From contig NZ_JBHLZU010000006.1 in NCBI RefSeq assembly GCF_042429765.1, forward strand, positions 310,001 to 374,000: DNA of 64,000 nucleotides. The letters are read 5' to 3'. Positions 17,849 to 28,375 of this stretch are shown here, in pieces. The notes below the pieces were generated by a model, which ran no database searches, was not told the DNA's origin, and worked only from the letters and a program-made list of their open reading frames with translations. This DNA is from Allokutzneria oryzae (GTDB lineage Bacteria > Actinomycetota > Actinomycetes > Mycobacteriales > Pseudonocardiaceae). Position 1 is the first letter of the stretch. Each line of letters starts with the position of its first letter. Made by a program: the position numbers and the translations under genes.

Positions 17849-18424
17849 TCAGCCCGTGCCGGCGTCCCGCTGGTCCGCCGAGCGGAGCAGGTCCTCGCGG
17901 GCGCGGGCGACCCGGGAGCGGATGGTGCCGACCGGGCAGTCGCAGATCTCGGCGGCCTCGGCGTAGGACAGCCCGAGCACCTGGGTCAGCACCAGCGCCT
18001 CTCGGCGGTCCCCGGCGAGGCCGTCCAGCAGCAGGTTGAGCTCCACGACGTCCTCGAACCCGGCGGCCGAGCCCCGGTCGCGCGCCTGCGCGGCGTCGGC
18101 CTCCACGGCCCAGTCGGCTCCGGCGGCGGTGCGCGGGCGCACGACGGCGGCACGCACCTGGTCCACCACGACGCGCCGGGCGATCGACAGCAGCCAGGTG
18201 CGCGCGGAGGCGCGGGCGGCGAAGCGGTGCAGGCTGCCGAGGGCGCGGAGGTAGGTCTCCTGGGCGAGGTCGTCGGCGGCGCCCACGTCGGCGAGGTGGG
18301 CGACGAACCGCCACACGTCGCGCTGCGTGGCGCGGACGAACCGTTCGAGCGCGGCCTGGTCGCCCGCACCGGCGTCCAGGGCCCATTGCGTCACGCGCTC
18401 GTCGTCACCCTCCGGCCAAGTCAC
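17849..18424 (-). CDS. ECF RNA polymerase sigma factor
   Basis: 191 aa. Region 2 (RDVWRFVAHLAD, then DDLAQETYLRAL, the -10 and core-binding part) and region 4 (LGLSYAEAAEICDCPVGTIRSR, a helix-turn-helix) are clear; region 3 is absent, as in all ECF sigmas. GTG 18424 follows from the start of family homology. It lies just upstream of the INLP operon on the same strand, and head to head with its probable anti-sigma. In M. tuberculosis the nrp cluster and ctpB are, as I recall, under SigC during copper limitation; this gene would be the functional counterpart. No GGGAAC-type site was seen directly upstream, so autoregulation is not evident. Confidence 0.92.
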   Translation of the reverse strand: MTWPEGDDERVTQWALDAGAGDQAALERFVRATQRDVWRFVAHLADVGAADDLAQETYLRALGSLHRFAARASARTWLLSIARRVVVDQVRAAVVRPRTAAGADWAVEADAAQARDRGSAAGFEDVVELNLLLDGLAGDRREALVLTQVLGLSYAEAAEICDCPVGTIRSRVARAREDLLRSADQRDAGTG

Positions 18425-18453
18425 GACCCGGAAGCGTAATCCAGGCGATCGCC

Positions 18454-18480
18454 GGGAACTCACCCCCGTCCTGGTACGAC
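18454..18480 (+). promoter_or_regulatory. ECF-type promoter of the anti-sigma gene
   Basis: GGGAACT (18454-18460), 16 nt, CGAC (18477-18480). The expected start is about 18487, only about 3 nt before GTG 18490, so the anti-sigma mRNA is probably leaderless or nearly so. Confidence 0.7.
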
Positions 18481-18489
18481 AATCTGGGC

Positions 18490-19143
18490 GTGAACTGTGC
18501 GACCTGCCGCGAAGCGCTCTCCGCGAGGATGGACGGCGAACCGGAGCCGGTGCCGGAGACCGCGACGGACCAGCACCTCCGGGGCTGTGCCGACTGCCGA
18601 TCGTGGCAGGCGCGGGCGACGGCGCTGACCAGGACGCTCCGGGTGCGCCCCGCGGTGTCCCCGCCCGACCTCGCGCCCGCGGTGCTCGCGGCGGCCCCGG
18701 CCCCGCGCCAACCCGGCCGCTGGACCCGCGCGGCCCTGGTCGCGGTGGCCACCACCCAGCTCGCGCTCGGCATAGCACAGCTGGTCGGCGTGGCCCCGGC
18801 GTCCGCGCACGGCGGCCACGACGAGCCGATGGGCGGCCACCTGTTCAACGAGAGCACCGCGTGGAACCTGGCGCTCGCGGTGGGCATGCTCTGGGCGGCG
18901 CTGCGCGCACGCACGGTCGCGGGTCTGCTGCCCGTGCTGACGGGATTCCTGGTGGTGCTGGGCGGTTTCTCGGTCCACGACCTGATCGTGGGCGCGGTCC
19001 CCTTCGCCAGAGTCGCCTCGCACGTTCCGCTGGTGATCGGTCTCGGCCTGCTCTACGCGCTGCACCGCCAGCAACGCCTGCCCGCGCCGTCCTCCCCGGA
19101 CCGCACAGCCGTCCCCGTGCTGCGCTCCACCGACGCCGCATAG
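18490..19143 (+). CDS. Membrane anti-sigma factor, zf-HC2, metal-ligand-rich loop
   Basis: 217 aa. The N-terminal zinc-binding anti-sigma domain has Cys3, Cys6, His29, Cys33 and Cys36 (CATC ... HLRGCADC). About four membrane segments follow (near 78-98, 124-140, 142-162, 172-190). Between the first two is an extracytoplasmic loop with His107, His110, Met114 and His117 (SAHGGHDEPMGGHL), a ligand set suited to copper or zinc. Model: the cytoplasmic zinc finger holds the divergent ECF sigma until the loop senses metal status. It has an ECF-type promoter, giving negative feedback. No upstream Shine-Dalgarno; probably leaderless. Confidence 0.85.
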   Translation: MNCATCREALSARMDGEPEPVPETATDQHLRGCADCRSWQARATALTRTLRVRPAVSPPDLAPAVLAAAPAPRQPGRWTRAALVAVATTQLALGIAQLVGVAPASAHGGHDEPMGGHLFNESTAWNLALAVGMLWAALRARTVAGLLPVLTGFLVVLGGFSVHDLIVGAVPFARVASHVPLVIGLGLLYALHRQQRLPAPSSPDRTAVPVLRSTDAA

Positions 19144-19210
19144 GCCGTGCCCGGCAACCGGTGACTCCACCTCACCGGCCCCTGACGCCCCACACCCGGC
19201 GCTCCCCCCA

Positions 19211-19279
19211 TTTCGCGTTTTGTAGCCTTAATGCGAAATGAGAGCGCTCTTTTGCGCAATAAGCCTACAAAACGCGAAA
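19211..19279. repeat. Dispersed palindromic repeat, copy 2
   Basis: Left arm TTTCGCGTTTTGTAGCCTTA, centre GAGAGCGCTCTT, right arm AAGCCTACAAAACGCGAAA. It lies between convergent genes (anti-sigma and ABC permease), where it could also act as a bidirectional terminator. Confidence 0.85.
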
Positions 19280-19358
19280 ACCCCGACCACGCCAGCCAGC
19301 CCGCGCGCACACGGGAGCGCGGTACGGGGTCGGCGCGCCACCGACCCCGCCCAGGGGT

Positions 19359-20009
19359 TCAGAGTCGGCGGGCGCCCAGGTGGATGACGGCGAGGTGGGC
19401 GGCGGCGAGCACGGCGAGGGCGAGGGGGATGTGCCAGGCCAGGGCGAGGGGAACGGCGGCGGACTGGGCGAACATGTTGCCGATGAGGTCGCCGAGGGGC
19501 GGGACCCTACCGACACCCGCCGCCACGAGCATCACCGCGATCAGGGCGCTCATCGTCCAGCCCGGTCCCGTCACCAGCGGCCGCGAGCACAGCAGGCCGA
19601 CCGCGGTGCCCAGCGCGACCGAGACCACGTGCCCGCCAAGGCCGACCAACACCGTGGACACCGGGTACGGCACCGGGTTCACCGCGATCGGGACCAGGAC
19701 CGAGATCGCCAGCGGCAGCGAGTTGCCGAGCACCGCCACCAGCAGGACTCCCAGTGACGTCCGCCGCCACCCGCCCGCCGCCGCCATCGTGACCGTGCGC
19801 GCGACCGGGTCCTCGCTGTTGGCCACGACCGCGCTGAACCAGGCGCTGATCGGGAACAACAGCATCACCGTCGCCCCGTAGGCCGGGATCGCCGGACCGG
19901 CGCCGGTGGAGTAGAGCATGCCGAACACGGCGGCGAAGACCACCATCGGCGGGAACCACCGCTGCGAGCTGATCAACTCCGTGGCGAGGTAGCGGACGAG
20001 GGCCGTCAC
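19359..20009 (-). CDS. ABC transporter membrane subunit (ABC-2-like)
   Basis: 216 aa with about six membrane segments and no other motif. GTG 20009 overlaps the ATPase stop as GTGA, so it is the cognate membrane subunit. The pair resembles small ABC-2 exporters. Substrate unknown. Whether it belongs to the neighbouring metal island is unclear: it lacks the shared ECF promoter motif and is separated by the anti-sigma gene and a repeat. Confidence 0.78.
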   Translation of the reverse strand: MTALVRYLATELISSQRWFPPMVVFAAVFGMLYSTGAGPAIPAYGATVMLLFPISAWFSAVVANSEDPVARTVTMAAAGGWRRTSLGVLLVAVLGNSLPLAISVLVPIAVNPVPYPVSTVLVGLGGHVVSVALGTAVGLLCSRPLVTGPGWTMSALIAVMLVAAGVGRVPPLGDLIGNMFAQSAAVPLALAWHIPLALAVLAAAHLAVIHLGARRL

Positions 20010-20818
20010 GACGCGGCCGTCGCGCGCTCCCGGCGGACCTCGTGCACCGAGCAGCCGAGCGCCAGCGCGGCAGCGAGCACCGCGTCCAGCTCGGTGCCCA
20101 GCACGTCCAGCGCGAGCAGCGGGCCGTCGGTGGTGGACTGGAGCACTCCGGGCAGCGACTCCACCTCGGAGCGAACGCCGGACGGGCAGGCCAGCGCCAC
20201 CGCGCCGGTGCCACCGGCGCCGGGTTCCACCGGACGCACCGCTCCGTCGGTGACGGTGACGGTGAGCGTCGAGGCGAGCCGGGACCGGCTTCCGGTGTGG
20301 TCGGTGACGACCGCCGTCGCCCCGTCGCGGACCGCCTCGTGGACCAGCGCGCACAGCTCGGCACGGGAGCGCTCGTCCAGCCCGGCGAAGGGCTCGTCGA
20401 GCACCAGCAGCTCAGGGCGGGCCACCAGCGCCTGCACCAGCGCGACGCGTTGGGTGTTGCCCTTGGACAGCTGCGCCATCGGCCGGTCCAGGTCGCCGAT
20501 GAAGCCGAGCCGGTCCAGCAGCTCGATGCCGGTCTCGCGCGTGCCGCGGACCGCCGCCTGGTGCTGGAGGTAGTTCCGGGCGGAGAGCTTGAGGCTCGCG
20601 GGGAACCGCTCCGGCACGTAGCCCACCGTGCCCCGGCCGGACACCGTGCCCTCGGTCGGCACGACGATGCCCGCGAGGACCTTCAGCAGGGTGGACTTGC
20701 CGCTGCCGTTGACGCCCAGCAGAACGGCCAGTCCCGTTGGCGCCAGTTCCAGGCCGACTCCACGAAGCACCCACGGCCCGCGCCCGTAGCGCTTGCCGAC
20801 GCCCGCCAGCTCGATCAT
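20006..20818 (-). CDS. ABC transporter ATP-binding subunit
   Basis: 270 aa. Walker A GVNGSGKST; signature LSKGNTQR, a variant of LSGGQ with Lys at the third position; Walker B LLVLDEPFAGLD; a conserved His in VVTDHTG. The C-terminal about 80 residues (after about 190) form an extra domain with no recognised motif. ATG 20818 is the first residue of the usual IELAGVGKRY start. First gene of a two-gene operon, divergent from acnA. Exporter type by the permease it is coupled to. Confidence 0.85.
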   Translation of the reverse strand: MIELAGVGKRYGRGPWVLRGVGLELAPTGLAVLLGVNGSGKSTLLKVLAGIVVPTEGTVSGRGTVGYVPERFPASLKLSARNYLQHQAAVRGTRETGIELLDRLGFIGDLDRPMAQLSKGNTQRVALVQALVARPELLVLDEPFAGLDERSRAELCALVHEAVRDGATAVVTDHTGSRSRLASTLTVTVTDGAVRPVEPGAGGTGAVALACPSGVRSEVESLPGVLQSTTDGPLLALDVLGTELDAVLAAALALGCSVHEVRRERATAAS

Positions 20819-20854
20819 GCCGTCCACAGTGCCAGACGCCACGCCGCCCCCGGG

Positions 20855-20884
20855 TTGAAGGCGAATACAGGACAAGCGTACTGT
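20855..20884 (+). promoter_or_regulatory. acnA promoter with AcnR operator
   Basis: Candidate -35 TTGAAG (20855-20860) and -10 TACTGT (20879-20884), 18-nt spacer. Overlapping them is CAGGACAAGCGTACTG (20868-20883), which matches the AcnR operator consensus described in Corynebacterium, CAGNACnnncGTACTG, at every specified base. A repressor here would block polymerase directly. Confidence 0.8.
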
Positions 20885-20976
20885 TTGCACCAAGTAAGGG
20901 GTGCGCCAGCGAACTCCGCGAGAGTGCGCAAGACTCGCCCCCGTTCCCGGACTCACCGCCCGTGATGGAGTTTCAC

Positions 20977-23763
<2,787 letters not shown>

Positions 23764-23783
23764 CCAGCACCGGGAGCACCCGG

Positions 23784-23819
23784 AGCACTCCGCAGTAGCT
23801 CAGCACTCCGCAGTAGCTC
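23784..23819 (+). repeat. Perfect 18-bp tandem duplication
   Basis: AGCACTCCGCAGTAGCTC occurs twice without interruption, between the acnA stop and its terminator. Confidence 0.9.
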
Positions 23820-23834
23820 CGGCAGCACCTTCGG

Positions 23835-23874
23835 AAGGGGGCGCCTCGCACTCCGCGAGGCGCCCCCTTTTTTT
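23835..23874 (+). terminator. acnA intrinsic terminator
   Basis: 15-bp stem (23835-23849 with 23855-23869), 5-nt loop ACTCC, followed by a T7 run. It abuts palindromic repeat copy 3. Confidence 0.92.
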
Positions 23875-23938
23875 CGCGTTTTGTAGGCTAAATGCGAAAA
23901 GAGAGCGCTCTCCCGAACATTAAGCCTACAAAACGCGA
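23872..23938. repeat. Dispersed palindromic repeat, copy 3
   Basis: TTTCGCGTTTTGTAGGCT left arm, centre GAGAGCGCTCTC, right arm TTAAGCCTACAAAACGCG. It lies between convergent acnA and the STAND regulator gene and starts within the T-run of the acnA terminator. Confidence 0.85.
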
Positions 23939-23951
23939 CAAGAACGGCGGT

Positions 23952-24140
23952 GGTGTGACCGCCGCGGGGGGCCGGGTGGTGTGACCACTGCCGGGGCCGG
24001 GCGGTGTGACCGCCGCGGGGGCCGGGCGGTTGGCGCCCACGACTGCCGCGGTCACCACCGCCACGGTCACCACTGCCACGGTCAACGCCGCCACGGTCAA
24101 CGCCGCCACGGTCAACGCCGCCACGCTCACCACTGCCACG
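23952..24140. repeat. Two adjacent minisatellites between convergent genes
   Basis: First, three units of 25-26 bp beginning GGTGTGACC at 23952, 23978 and 24003. Second, six units of 15 bp (type CCACGGTCAACGCCG) from 24046 to 24135 plus a partial unit, three of them identical. The last units overlap the stop codon of the STAND gene. Together with the repeat upstream they fill the 363-bp gap 23764-24126; I see no gene in it. Confidence 0.85.
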
Positions 24141-27100
24141 TGACGGGTGGGCGGGGACCGGGGCGGTACTCGCAGTAGGTCCCGGTGCGGATCGTGGTGT
24201 CCAGGTGGTGGCCGAGCTCCGCGTCACCCTCCGCGATGCGCGCGATCACCGTGCGCAGGCTGCGGGTGACGTTGAGGCGGGCACGCTCCGCGCTGGAGCC
24301 GGTGCGCCGGTCGCGGCCGCCGAGGCCCACCGCGCCGGTGAGCTCGCGGACCAGCGCGTCGATCTCGGACCGCACGCGATCGGCGCGGGCCGGGTCGTTG
24401 AAGCCCTCCGCCTCCTCCTGCTGCGCCCTGAGGTCCGCCAGCCGCTCGCGGTACGCGGCCTTCGCGGTCTCGTCGAGCACCGGAAGCCCTTGCTGCGCAA
24501 CGCTTTCCGAACCCACGAGGTCCAGCACGTGGAGTTCGGCGCCGGGCCGGGACAGCAGCTCGACGAGGTAGCGGATCCCCTTGGTGTGCTTGAGCCGCAC
24601 CACGTTCGGGCCGCGGTGAAGGGACCAGTAGTCGCCCTCACGGCGCAGCGACGCGGGACGGGACACCGCACCGGCCAGTGACTCGGCCTCCTGGCACAGC
24701 AGCACCATGCCCATCTCCGCGCACTCCTCGCGGACCGCCCGCGCCATCGCCGAACCACGCGGTGTCCCGGCGAGCAGCTTGGCGTGGTCGAGGCGGATGC
24801 GGGCGAGCATCGGGCGGGCGCGCATGGACCTCGCCTGGTCGGCCGCCGCGGTGAGGAAGCGCTCCGCGTCGTCCCACCGGGACAGCGTCGTCGCGAGCAG
24901 GCCGAGCGCGTGGGAGACCAGGCCGTGCACCGTTCCGGCTCCGAGCGCGACACATCCGGCGTACGGGAGCAGGGCGGCGGAGAGCGGCTCCGCGTGCTCG
25001 GCGGAGCCGGTGCGGTGGGCGATCTCGGCCAGCATCACCAGCAGGCAGACCCCCAACGGCTGGCCCGCGACCGGCAGCGGCCCCCGTGCCAGCGCCATGT
25101 CGAGAAACGCCTTGGGCTCAACGGTTCTGCCCATCCTGGTCTGCACGAGGGCGGTGACGCAGTGGCCGAACGCGGCGAACTCCGGGCGTGCCGACATCCG
25201 CCTCCCGTAGGCCAGCAACCGCGCCTCGGCCTCCTCGCGGTCGCCGCGTTCCAGGGCGAGGTGCGTCATGTGCTGGTGGTACATGTGCTCCGCCCCCTCG
25301 ACGTGCGCCCGCTCGCCGAGCTCGCGGGCCTGCTCCATCAGCGGTTCGGAGTCGGCGAACCGCCCGTCGAGCCGGGCCAGGCTGGCCGCGAGGCACCGGT
25401 GGTAGTACAGCCGCAGCGGACCGCGCAGCTGCTCGGCGCGATTTCCGTACTCCACAAGGGCTTTCTCCGTCGCGACCCGGTCACCGAGCTCGATCAGGCA
25501 CAGCACCCGCCACAGCGCGCCGTCCATCACCAGGTTGTCGTCACCCGCGCGCGTGCCGAGGTCCATGATCTCGACCGCCGTCCTGAGCCGCTCCCCCGCG
25601 TTGTCGGGGGTCCAGTGCGCGTGGTGCATGGTGCCCAGCACCTCGGCGAGCGTGGCCGGGTCGTCGACCGAGCGCGCCAGCTTCTCCGCCTCCCCGACCA
25701 GCACACCGCGCCGGTCCTCCGCATCCGGCACCAGCACCAGCTCCCGCGACAACCGCGCGAGCAGCCTGGCCCGGAGCGCGGGATCGCTGTCCCCCACGAC
25801 ATCCAGGGCGTACTCCAGGTTGGCGATCAGCCGGGGTTCGTGCGCCCACAGCTCGTCGCGCACACAGCACCCGAGCGCCGCGCGCCCGACGGCCCGCACG
25901 TCGCCGATCGCCTTCGCCAGCTCGAAGGCGTCGCCGTAGGTCCGCGCAGCCAGCGCTCCGTCGCCCGCGCGCCAGCGGGCGAGCGCGAGCTCCATCAGGA
26001 TCTCGCAGCGCTGCGGCCCCTTCCCCTCACCAACGGTCTCCAGCGCACGGGCGAAGTGGGCGACGGCGTCCTCGAACGCCAACGAGCGCATCGCGTGCCT
26101 GCCGGCCAGAACGTCGTACTCCACCGCGTGGTGCGGACTGCTGCCGTGGCTGAAGTGGTGGGCGAGCCGACTCGCCACCGCGGCCGGATCGGCCGCACGC
26201 GCCTGGATGACCTTGCCGGCCCGCTGGTGCAGCACCGTCCGGTCCGCCGTCGAGAGCCGCCGGTAGAGCGCGTCCCGCAGCAGCGCGTGCAGGAACCGCA
26301 GCCGGTCCCCGTCGCCGGTGGTCAGCACCCGGCGGCGCAGGGACTCGGCGAGGTGGTCGCGCACCTCGGCCACCGAGTGGTCGGCGAGGTCGGCCAGCTC
26401 GTGCGGGTCGAAGTCCGCGCCGAGCACGGCCGCCATCGACAGCAGGCCGACCTCGTCCGCGCCGAGCAGCGCGAGGCGGCGGTTGATCACGTGTTCCACC
26501 GCCGCCGGGACGTTCTCGGTGGCGACCCGGCCGCCGCTGGCGCGCAGCAACCGCGCGACCTCACCGGCGAACAGCGGGTTGCCGCCACTGCTGCGGTGCA
26601 CCCTGGCGACCAGGTCGGCGTGCGGCTCCGCGGTGGTGATCGCGCGCATCAGCTGGCCCACCTCCGCCTTGTCGAGCCCGGCGAGGTCCACGCGCGGCCC
26701 GAACCGGCTCAGCTCCGGCAGCCGCCCGATCAGCGCGCAGTCCTGGTCCGCGTCGACGTCGCGGTAGGTGCCGATCACCAGCAACCCGGCCTGCCGGAGC
26801 TGGTGGCCGAGGAAGTCGAGGTAGCGCAGCGAGCCCTCATCGGCCCAGTGCAGGTCTTCGAGCACCACCAGCACCGGTTTCTCGCCGGCGAATCCGAGGA
26901 GCACTCTGGTCAGCGTGTCGAACAGCCGGAAACGAGTGGATTCGTCATCGCCACCGCAATCCGCTTCACGTTCCGGAAGCAGTCGGCTCAGATACCGCGC
27001 GTCACCGCCGACCGTCGCCGAAACCCTTTCCCAGCCCCATTCCGCGACGCAGCGCCGCAACACCTGGACGAATGGCCAATAGGGCGTCTGTCCCTCGCCC

Positions 27101-27300
27101 TGCCAGCAGCCACCCCACAGGACCACGACATCGTCCCTGGTGGCCGTAGCGGCGAACCGTTCGACCAGCGTTGTCTTGCCGATCCCCGCCTCACCGGCGA
27201 CCAGCACCAGCGACCCCCGTCCGGCGACCGCGCGGTCCAGGCACCCGGCGAGCTCGGCGACAGCCGCCCGCCGTCCGACAAAAGAGAGTGCATCGTGCAA
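24127..27300 (-). CDS. STAND-type AAA ATPase regulator, no LuxR domain
   Basis: 1057 aa. AAA_16-like NTPase (FVGRRAAVAEL, Walker A LVAGEAGIGKTTLVERF, Walker B VLVVLEDLHWAD), a long helical/TPR-like middle, and a C-terminal domain (HRGPNVVRLKHTKGIRYLVE ... GLGGRDRRTGSSAERARLNV, quoted in pieces) found in many actinobacterial AAA ATPases, of unknown function. A LuxR helix-turn-helix, usual for MalT-like regulators, is absent. TTG 27300 is preferred: AAGGGGG lies about seven bases upstream and the NTPase domain starts at once. GTG 27411 would add 37 residues without a ribosome site. The target of regulation is unknown; the divergent TSUP permease is the nearest candidate. Confidence 0.82.
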   Translation of the reverse strand: MHDALSFVGRRAAVAELAGCLDRAVAGRGSLVLVAGEAGIGKTTLVERFAATATRDDVVVLWGGCWQGEGQTPYWPFVQVLRRCVAEWGWERVSATVGGDARYLSRLLPEREADCGGDDESTRFRLFDTLTRVLLGFAGEKPVLVVLEDLHWADEGSLRYLDFLGHQLRQAGLLVIGTYRDVDADQDCALIGRLPELSRFGPRVDLAGLDKAEVGQLMRAITTAEPHADLVARVHRSSGGNPLFAGEVARLLRASGGRVATENVPAAVEHVINRRLALLGADEVGLLSMAAVLGADFDPHELADLADHSVAEVRDHLAESLRRRVLTTGDGDRLRFLHALLRDALYRRLSTADRTVLHQRAGKVIQARAADPAAVASRLAHHFSHGSSPHHAVEYDVLAGRHAMRSLAFEDAVAHFARALETVGEGKGPQRCEILMELALARWRAGDGALAARTYGDAFELAKAIGDVRAVGRAALGCCVRDELWAHEPRLIANLEYALDVVGDSDPALRARLLARLSRELVLVPDAEDRRGVLVGEAEKLARSVDDPATLAEVLGTMHHAHWTPDNAGERLRTAVEIMDLGTRAGDDNLVMDGALWRVLCLIELGDRVATEKALVEYGNRAEQLRGPLRLYYHRCLAASLARLDGRFADSEPLMEQARELGERAHVEGAEHMYHQHMTHLALERGDREEAEARLLAYGRRMSARPEFAAFGHCVTALVQTRMGRTVEPKAFLDMALARGPLPVAGQPLGVCLLVMLAEIAHRTGSAEHAEPLSAALLPYAGCVALGAGTVHGLVSHALGLLATTLSRWDDAERFLTAAADQARSMRARPMLARIRLDHAKLLAGTPRGSAMARAVREECAEMGMVLLCQEAESLAGAVSRPASLRREGDYWSLHRGPNVVRLKHTKGIRYLVELLSRPGAELHVLDLVGSESVAQQGLPVLDETAKAAYRERLADLRAQQEEAEGFNDPARADRVRSEIDALVRELTGAVGLGGRDRRTGSSAERARLNVTRSLRTVIARIAEGDAELGHHLDTTIRTGTYCEYRPGPRPPVTWQW

Positions 27301-27511
27301 TTTCGGCCCCCTTGCAACGCCCCCGCGTAAAGCCCACCAGCGCCGGAACCCTCCGCCAACAGAATTTCTCGCCGAGCTGGGGCACCTTGCCCCTAGAGGC
27401 AGGAAATCCACCCGTTTGCCCGCCGAGGCGCTGTGGGATGGGCCACGGCGGCGGGGGCACGGTCACCCGAACGTGCAAACGTGTGCCCCACGAGCACGGG
27501 GAGGTGCGGCG

Positions 27512-28225
27512 GTGTCGGTGGGCCTGCTGATCGCGGGGGTGGTCATCCTGGCGGGCGCGGTCATCCAGGGAGCGGTCGGCTACGGGCTGAACCTGCTCGC
27601 CGGCCCGTTGCTGGCGCTGATCGACCCCATGCTGGTCCCGGTGCCGGTGCTGATGATCGCCTGCGTGCAGGCGGCACTGGCGGTGCTGCGCGAGCACCGG
27701 CACACCGACTGGCGCGGCGTCGGCTGGGCGATGCTGGGCCGGGTGCCCGGCAACGTGCTGGGCGTGCTCGCGGTCGCCGCGCTGCCGCTGACGCAGTTCA
27801 ACCTGGTGATCGGCTTGTCCGTGCTGGCGTGCGTCGGGCTGTCCCTGCTGTCGCTGCGGTTGGAGCCGACGCGTCCCGGCCTGGTGGTGGCCGGGGTGGC
27901 CAGCGGGGCGTTCGGCACGGCCTCTTCGATCGGCGGGCCGCCGATCGCGTTGCTGTACCAGCACTCCTCGGGTCCGACGGTGCGCGCGACGCTGGGCGCG
28001 TACTTCCTGCTCGCGTCGGTCTCCTCGGTGGTCACGCTGTGGATCGCCGGCCAGGTCCGCGTCGAGCACCTCGGCGCGGCGGCGGTGCTGCTGCCGTTCA
28101 TGCTCGCGGGGTTCGCGGTGTCGGGTCCGCTGCGCAAGTTCCTCGGCGGCTCACGGCTGCGCTACGCGGTCCTGGCGGTCGCGGGCGTCAGTGCGGCGTT
28201 CCTAGTGGTGCGCAACGCGTTCTAG
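27512..28225 (+). CDS. TSUP family permease (TauE/SafE, DUF81)
   Basis: 237 aa, about eight membrane segments, with the two half-repeat pattern of sulfite/anion exporters of the TauE/SafE group (GAVGYGLNLLAGPLLALIDP in the first half; SGAFGTASSIGGPPIALLY in the second). Members move sulfite, sulfoacetate or other small sulfur or organic anions; the substrate here is unknown. GTG 27512 follows GGGGAGG at good spacing. Divergent from the STAND regulator across 211 bp, which may hold both promoters. Confidence 0.88.
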   Translation: MSVGLLIAGVVILAGAVIQGAVGYGLNLLAGPLLALIDPMLVPVPVLMIACVQAALAVLREHRHTDWRGVGWAMLGRVPGNVLGVLAVAALPLTQFNLVIGLSVLACVGLSLLSLRLEPTRPGLVVAGVASGAFGTASSIGGPPIALLYQHSSGPTVRATLGAYFLLASVSSVVTLWIAGQVRVEHLGAAAVLLPFMLAGFAVSGPLRKFLGGSRLRYAVLAVAGVSAAFLVVRNAF

Positions 28226-28279
28226 CGCAAGTCGCCCGTACCGCGATGTGCGCGCAACCTGGCCACCGCAGTCGAGATT

Positions 28280-28347
28280 CTCGCGTTTTGTAGGCTTAAT
28301 GCGCAGAAGAGCGCTCTCATTTCGCATTAAGCCTACAAAACGCGAAA
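28280..28347. repeat. Dispersed palindromic repeat, copy 4 (most perfect)
   Basis: Perfect 22-bp arms (28282-28303 and 28323-28344; CGCGTTTTGTAGGCTTAATG and its complement extended by two bases) around AGAGCGCTCT. Sits between the convergent TSUP and oxidoreductase genes. Confidence 0.9.
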
Positions 28348-28375
28348 GGGGGAGCACGTGGGCGTGGGTGCCGGG

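Noticed and set aside
19359..20818. ABC pair as part of the metallophore island
   Set aside because: No shared promoter motif, exporter-type permease, and separated from the island by a convergent repeat; kept as a neighbour only.
23888..24139. 83-codon ORF encoding a VAALT-type pentapeptide repeat
   Set aside because: Product of reading through the 15-bp minisatellite and the palindromic repeat; no independent support.
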